A stretch of DNA of 32,640 nucleotides from a virus. The number at the start of each line of letters is the position of its first letter. Positions within the stretch are counted from its first letter, which is position 1. The notes below the pieces were generated by a model. That model was given only the letters and a program-made list of their open reading frames with translations. It did not search any database and was not told the origin of the DNA. The DNA is taken from positions 1-32,640 of the IMG/VR virus record IMGVR_UViG_3300022562_000294; one strand, 5' to 3'. This document shows positions 29,426-32,640 of the stretch, one piece after another. The translations under genes were made by a program, and so were the position numbers.

Positions 29426-31476
29426 GCTGCGTTCCCCTGTGGGATTCTATTTCCCGGTTGTGGGAGAGTTGCATTGACCAACTGACTGGGACTATTTGCC
29501 CCAGGAATTGGTGCAAGGTTCCCTTGTTGTGCCTGTTGACTCAGTTGCTCAGGAGAGCCGGGCTGAACCCTGAAGCTCCTGATGTTCTTTGCGCCTCCAA
29601 GTTCCGCTACGAACTCGAATAGCTTGGGTACACTGTAAGACTGTCGGATCTGGGGGTCTTGCAGTACTCCTGTGAGGATCTGCTTCCAAATGTCGAGAAG
29701 TGCGACCTTATCGAGCGGAAGAGAACCATCGTGGATAGGATAGAAATAGTCCCCTGCGAGTCCATCAGGATTGATTTGCAAGGGATAAATCTGTCCGTCA
29801 CTTCCTGTAACTCTAACATGGAACTCATTGCTCATCCACTGTTGACTATTGAGAGACATTTGATTGGCCAGCGCAGTCATGCCTTGAGCACTAACGACTC
29901 TTGTTAGGGCGCTCAATCTTGATGCGGCGGCTGCCCCAGAGGTTCTAATCTCGGTAGCAGTCTTACGACCTCCTTGATCTTGCAAACCCAAAAGATTCTC
30001 GCTAACAGCACTGACACGCTGGCCAATCTCGAAGTACTTTTCCATATCCTGAATATGACCACGAGTTACGTCTTGAACAGGTAGCTGCTGAATGGCAGCC
30101 CTAACGTCGCGGTTAATAGCACTTCGCTTAAGTCTAATAGTCTTACCAGGCCCAGGGCGATTTACGTCCTTCATTTCCACAGCAAACGGATCAACGATCC
30201 ACTGATTATTAATCGAAGACCTGACGTTCTCCATGTGGCTGTTCAGGAACCAGCTCATAGAGTCTTGAAGTGGGCCAACATAATCGGCCATCCCTGCTGA
30301 GCCAAAATCGTAGCCGCTGCCGTAAGGCTCTGCGACAATTACGGGGTGCTCTCCGTGATCGTCCAAGACTCTCTCGGCTTGGACTATCTGTGCTTTGTTC
30401 AGCATCGTGAAGAGCCACTTTTCTACCCGGTCAGATTCGCCGATTCCAAGTTCTCTGGGGACAAGATCAATAGAGCAAGTGTCAACGTGATAGTTGCCCG
30501 GCCCGGCCTCTTGGGCCTTTCCGTGCCAAGCAGCTCCAGCATGAGCGTCGCCGCCTGTGAGAAGATCACGGGCACTGTTCAGTGAACCAGTGGATCTTTC
30601 ATCGCTAATATTAGGCGCATCATCAACGTACTTTAGGAGTCCTCTCTGCTCTTGTCTCTTCAGAAGATGCTTGCCTTGGAACTGCCGCCAAAAGACATAC
30701 TCGCCTTTCGTGGCAACATCTCGCATTGGAACTCGAGCGTCAGGGAAAAACATGAAGGGATCAATCGAAAACATCTCGTTCCCTTCATAGGTAATTACCT
30801 CTTCCTGCTGCCTGATAGATTCCTGTGTCAGATTCCCAGTCTGAATGTCGAAAACAGGCGCGAAATCCCTTCGAGTTCTCATCTTGGTTTCAACAGTCCA
30901 ACGATTCATCAGGATTCCAACACCGTAGAGTCCCATGTCGTTAAACCAGTTCCACCAATGCTTAACTGCCCTATTGTGATCCAGCTGGTATTGAAGAATG
31001 ATCTCCATTTGAAGAGCATTATTCACGTTCATCCCATAGGTTCCAACCTGAAGATAGGGATGGCGCGCGGCGAAGACCTGAAGTAGATAAGTGCTGATTG
31101 TGCTAAGGGTAGCAAAACTATAGGGCACCACAATATCTACAGCTAGCGGCGGCCTGCCACGATCATTAGCTTCCTTAAGCATCTTATCATAAGATCTTAG
31201 ATCAATCCATGCCTGGTTTCGCATCTCATTGGTTCTCCAACGAGAATGAAACTGCGACATTGACCGCTCAGAATCTCTCAAGCGAGTCTTGAGATAATCC
31301 AAGACCCTATTATGCACCATCGAGCCTGGCTTAAGTTGATCTATGGGCCGCTGAAAGGGTTGAACTTCCAGCCTAGGCCATTGAGATCTGGGCGTACTTG
31401 TGAGTCCCGGAAACTTCTCACTGGAAGCCAAAGCCGGTTGAGTCGGAGCCGTGAATTGATCTATGGGAAAACTCAC
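29422..31476 (-). CDS. Portal protein
   Basis: The protein has 684 residues, which is long for a portal and normal for podoviral types. The GTG at 31476 starts it, with an AAGG site upstream. Core portal elements are VDIVVPYSFATLSTISTYLL, the wing and clip region (KHWWNWFNDMGLYGVGILMN) and a helical tail (VSAVSENLLGLQDQGGRKTATEIR, as in P22-like portals). The last 60 residues are Gln/Pro-rich. The gene lies between terminase and scaffold, as expected. It forms the dodecameric DNA gateway. Confidence 0.8.
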   Translation of the reverse strand: MSFPIDQFTAPTQPALASSEKFPGLTSTPRSQWPRLEVQPFQRPIDQLKPGSMVHNRVLDYLKTRLRDSERSMSQFHSRWRTNEMRNQAWIDLRSYDKMLKEANDRGRPPLAVDIVVPYSFATLSTISTYLLQVFAARHPYLQVGTYGMNVNNALQMEIILQYQLDHNRAVKHWWNWFNDMGLYGVGILMNRWTVETKMRTRRDFAPVFDIQTGNLTQESIRQQEEVITYEGNEMFSIDPFMFFPDARVPMRDVATKGEYVFWRQFQGKHLLKRQEQRGLLKYVDDAPNISDERSTGSLNSARDLLTGGDAHAGAAWHGKAQEAGPGNYHVDTCSIDLVPRELGIGESDRVEKWLFTMLNKAQIVQAERVLDDHGEHPVIVAEPYGSGYDFGSAGMADYVGPLQDSMSWFLNSHMENVRSSINNQWIVDPFAVEMKDVNRPGPGKTIRLKRSAINRDVRAAIQQLPVQDVTRGHIQDMEKYFEIGQRVSAVSENLLGLQDQGGRKTATEIRTSGAAAASRLSALTRVVSAQGMTALANQMSLNSQQWMSNEFHVRVTGSDGQIYPLQINPDGLAGDYFYPIHDGSLPLDKVALLDIWKQILTGVLQDPQIRQSYSVPKLFEFVAELGGAKNIRSFRVQPGSPEQLSQQAQQGNLAPIPGANSPSQLVNATLPQPGNRIPQGNAA

Positions 31477-31480
31477 TTGT

Positions 31481-31509
31481 CAATACCTTGACACGGTGCC
31501 TGATACATA
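31481..31509 (+). promoter_or_regulatory. Repeated palindromic site, copy 3, between terminase and portal genes
   Basis: The whole 33-nt intergenic gap is taken up by this motif: GACACGGTGCCTGATA at 31490-31505, with AATACC on its left and TACATAT on its right. It differs from copy 1 by one base in the sixteen. A TTGACA lies at 31488-31493 on the plus strand, but both adjacent genes run leftward. Confidence 0.55.
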
Positions 31510-32640
31510 TTAGGACGCCCACTCACGAGCATCGTAGTCAATGTCCCACTCGGCATCGTATTCATCATAGCCCTCATCGGCCTTAGTTTTAAAGTTATCT
31601 TCGCCAGGATCTCGCGCAGCATCAAACGCTGCTGTTGGATCTAGAAGAACCATACACATAGCTACAACATCAGGCCCATCATCATGGACATGAGAATCGT
31701 CATACCTAAAGTCAAACAACTGTGTTTCTAGCTCAGGCCACTTAAGCCTGTGCCGCATATAGCCACTAGCATATCTGGGCCTAAGGGCCGCCCTAATTCT
31801 ATCAATCTTTCGAGTCTTGTGCGGAATCATATCTAGCTCGAAATAATGATTCCTCTGAAACATTGCCCTACGGATCAAAGTTCCATAGGCTGCTTGGCCG
31901 CCATTGCTCTCGACGCCATGAATCACAGAGCGCCAAGTCATTGACTGCCTGAAAAATTCTTCGACCTTTTCTTCATCTTCCGCGCCACGCTTAAGCCAGC
32001 AATCAAGTATCCAAGTTCGCCCAGTCTTCTGATGAATCCCCAGAGTGGCGATGGCGCTAAAATCTGCGGTTCGCTTCTTAGAACTCGCTGGGTCGAGGGC
32101 CGTGGCGCAGATAAGCTCCTCCAGCGGCGGGGGCGGCTCATAAATAATGAACTTCGGCGGAAAGGGCAGTTGGTCATCGTCAATCTCTTTGTTATGATAC
32201 TCCATATAGAATTGAGGCAAGAGTCCTGCACGTTCAAATGACTCTTTCTCAATCTTATACTGCTCTTCATCCATGTAGTCCGGCCAGATATACTCTCCGT
32301 CATTATCAGTGACAGCAATCTTGACCGTAGTAAACCTGGGGTCTTTAGACCAGATCGCCACCAGACACTCCTGATGCAACCAAGTGCCTAGTACGATAAT
32401 TTTACCTCTTGAACCTGTAACCCTGGCACGCGCCGGAGTAAGTTCAGCAAACGCCCACTTCTTGTCATTCTCGCGGACTGTATCACTCTTGACATCTTCC
32501 CGATCTTGAGGATCATCAACGAGGATAACCGAGGGTCTTTTGTTCTTATGATGCACACCTCGAATGGCAGACCCCTTACCTTTAGCTTGCATAGCGATGC
32601 CGGTAGAGGTCTCGAATTTCTCCTGAGCCCACTTCTGATC
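31510..32640 (-). CDS. Terminase large subunit, C-terminal part (partial)
   Basis: The frame continues past the right edge: 16 more codons are in frame before the first visible ATG, and they contain KWAQEKFETSTG, as in the terminase ATPase. Walker B VILVDDP and motif III IVLGTWLHQ are visible, then the RNase H-like nuclease: TALDPASSKKRTADFSAI (first Asp), VIHGVESNGGQAAYG (Glu) and DGPDVVAM (last Asp). It packages DNA into the head. The N-terminal Walker A is outside the window. Confidence 0.9.
   Translation of the reverse strand, partial: DQKWAQEKFETSTGIAMQAKGKGSAIRGVHHKNKRPSVILVDDPQDREDVKSDTVRENDKKWAFAELTPARARVTGSRGKIIVLGTWLHQECLVAIWSKDPRFTTVKIAVTDNDGEYIWPDYMDEEQYKIEKESFERAGLLPQFYMEYHNKEIDDDQLPFPPKFIIYEPPPPLEELICATALDPASSKKRTADFSAIATLGIHQKTGRTWILDCWLKRGAEDEEKVEEFFRQSMTWRSVIHGVESNGGQAAYGTLIRRAMFQRNHYFELDMIPHKTRKIDRIRAALRPRYASGYMRHRLKWPELETQLFDFRYDDSHVHDDGPDVVAMCMVLLDPTAAFDAARDPGEDNFKTKADEGYDEYDAEWDIDYDAREWAS

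Noticed and set aside
31488-31509. TTGACA box at copy 3 as a rightward promoter
   Set aside because: There is no suitable -10 at 16-18 nt, and transcription would run antisense to the terminase. The box is part of the palindromic motif.

Overview
This window is part of the genome of a tailed, probably podovirus-like, double-stranded DNA phage. It comes from a Gram-negative host that the sequence does not identify. The evidence is a terminase, portal, scaffold, SU10-type capsid and adaptor run, a beta-propeller tail-nozzle protein, and very large glycine/alanine-rich internal virion proteins. A lysis cassette contains an M15 peptidase endolysin and an overlapping spanin-like pair, which points to an outer membrane. 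No tRNA, rRNA, integrase, insertion sequence or CRISPR array was seen.

Layout. From 1 to about 10.2 kb everything reads rightward and is replication and nucleic-acid metabolism: the end of a PD-(D/E)XK nuclease, a RecA/Sak4-like ATPase, an SSB-like candidate, a ParB-DNA methyltransferase fusion, a deoxyribosyltransferase-like protein, small Cys-rich proteins, a uracil-DNA-glycosylase/3'-5' exonuclease fusion, a separate family-A DNA polymerase, and a DUF3987-like ATPase. A secreted Fn3-like protein and a small membrane protein close this arm. From 10.19 kb to the right edge everything reads leftward in one very tight operon whose genes mostly overlap by 1-16 nt. In transcription order this is terminase, portal, a small protein, scaffold, capsid, adaptor, several tail/decoration proteins (one with a PKD domain), lysis genes, fibre-like protein, nozzle, small virion proteins, a GNAT-like protein and three internal (ejection) proteins. 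The two arms converge at about 10.19 kb.

Most notable items. (1) Bases 5991-6307, exactly between two genes, are a degenerate but strongly phased pentanucleotide tract, G-G-Y-N-N, with about 63 units and only two single-base slips. (2) The DNA polymerase is split: exonuclease motifs I and II lie with a UDG domain at 4271-5389, while motif III and the polymerase domain are 1.4 kb downstream, separated by the pentamer tract and three genes. (3) A secreted protein at 9507 has a dockerin/EF-hand-like C-terminus in its -1 frame, with coupling to the next gene. (4) A 16-bp, near-palindromic motif, G-R-CACGGTGCC-Y-R-R-T-A, occurs at four places, three of them at operon or gene junctions. (5) Mutually exclusive stems form a structured intergenic element after the capsid gene.

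Functional links are inferred from domains and gene order. No similarity search was possible.
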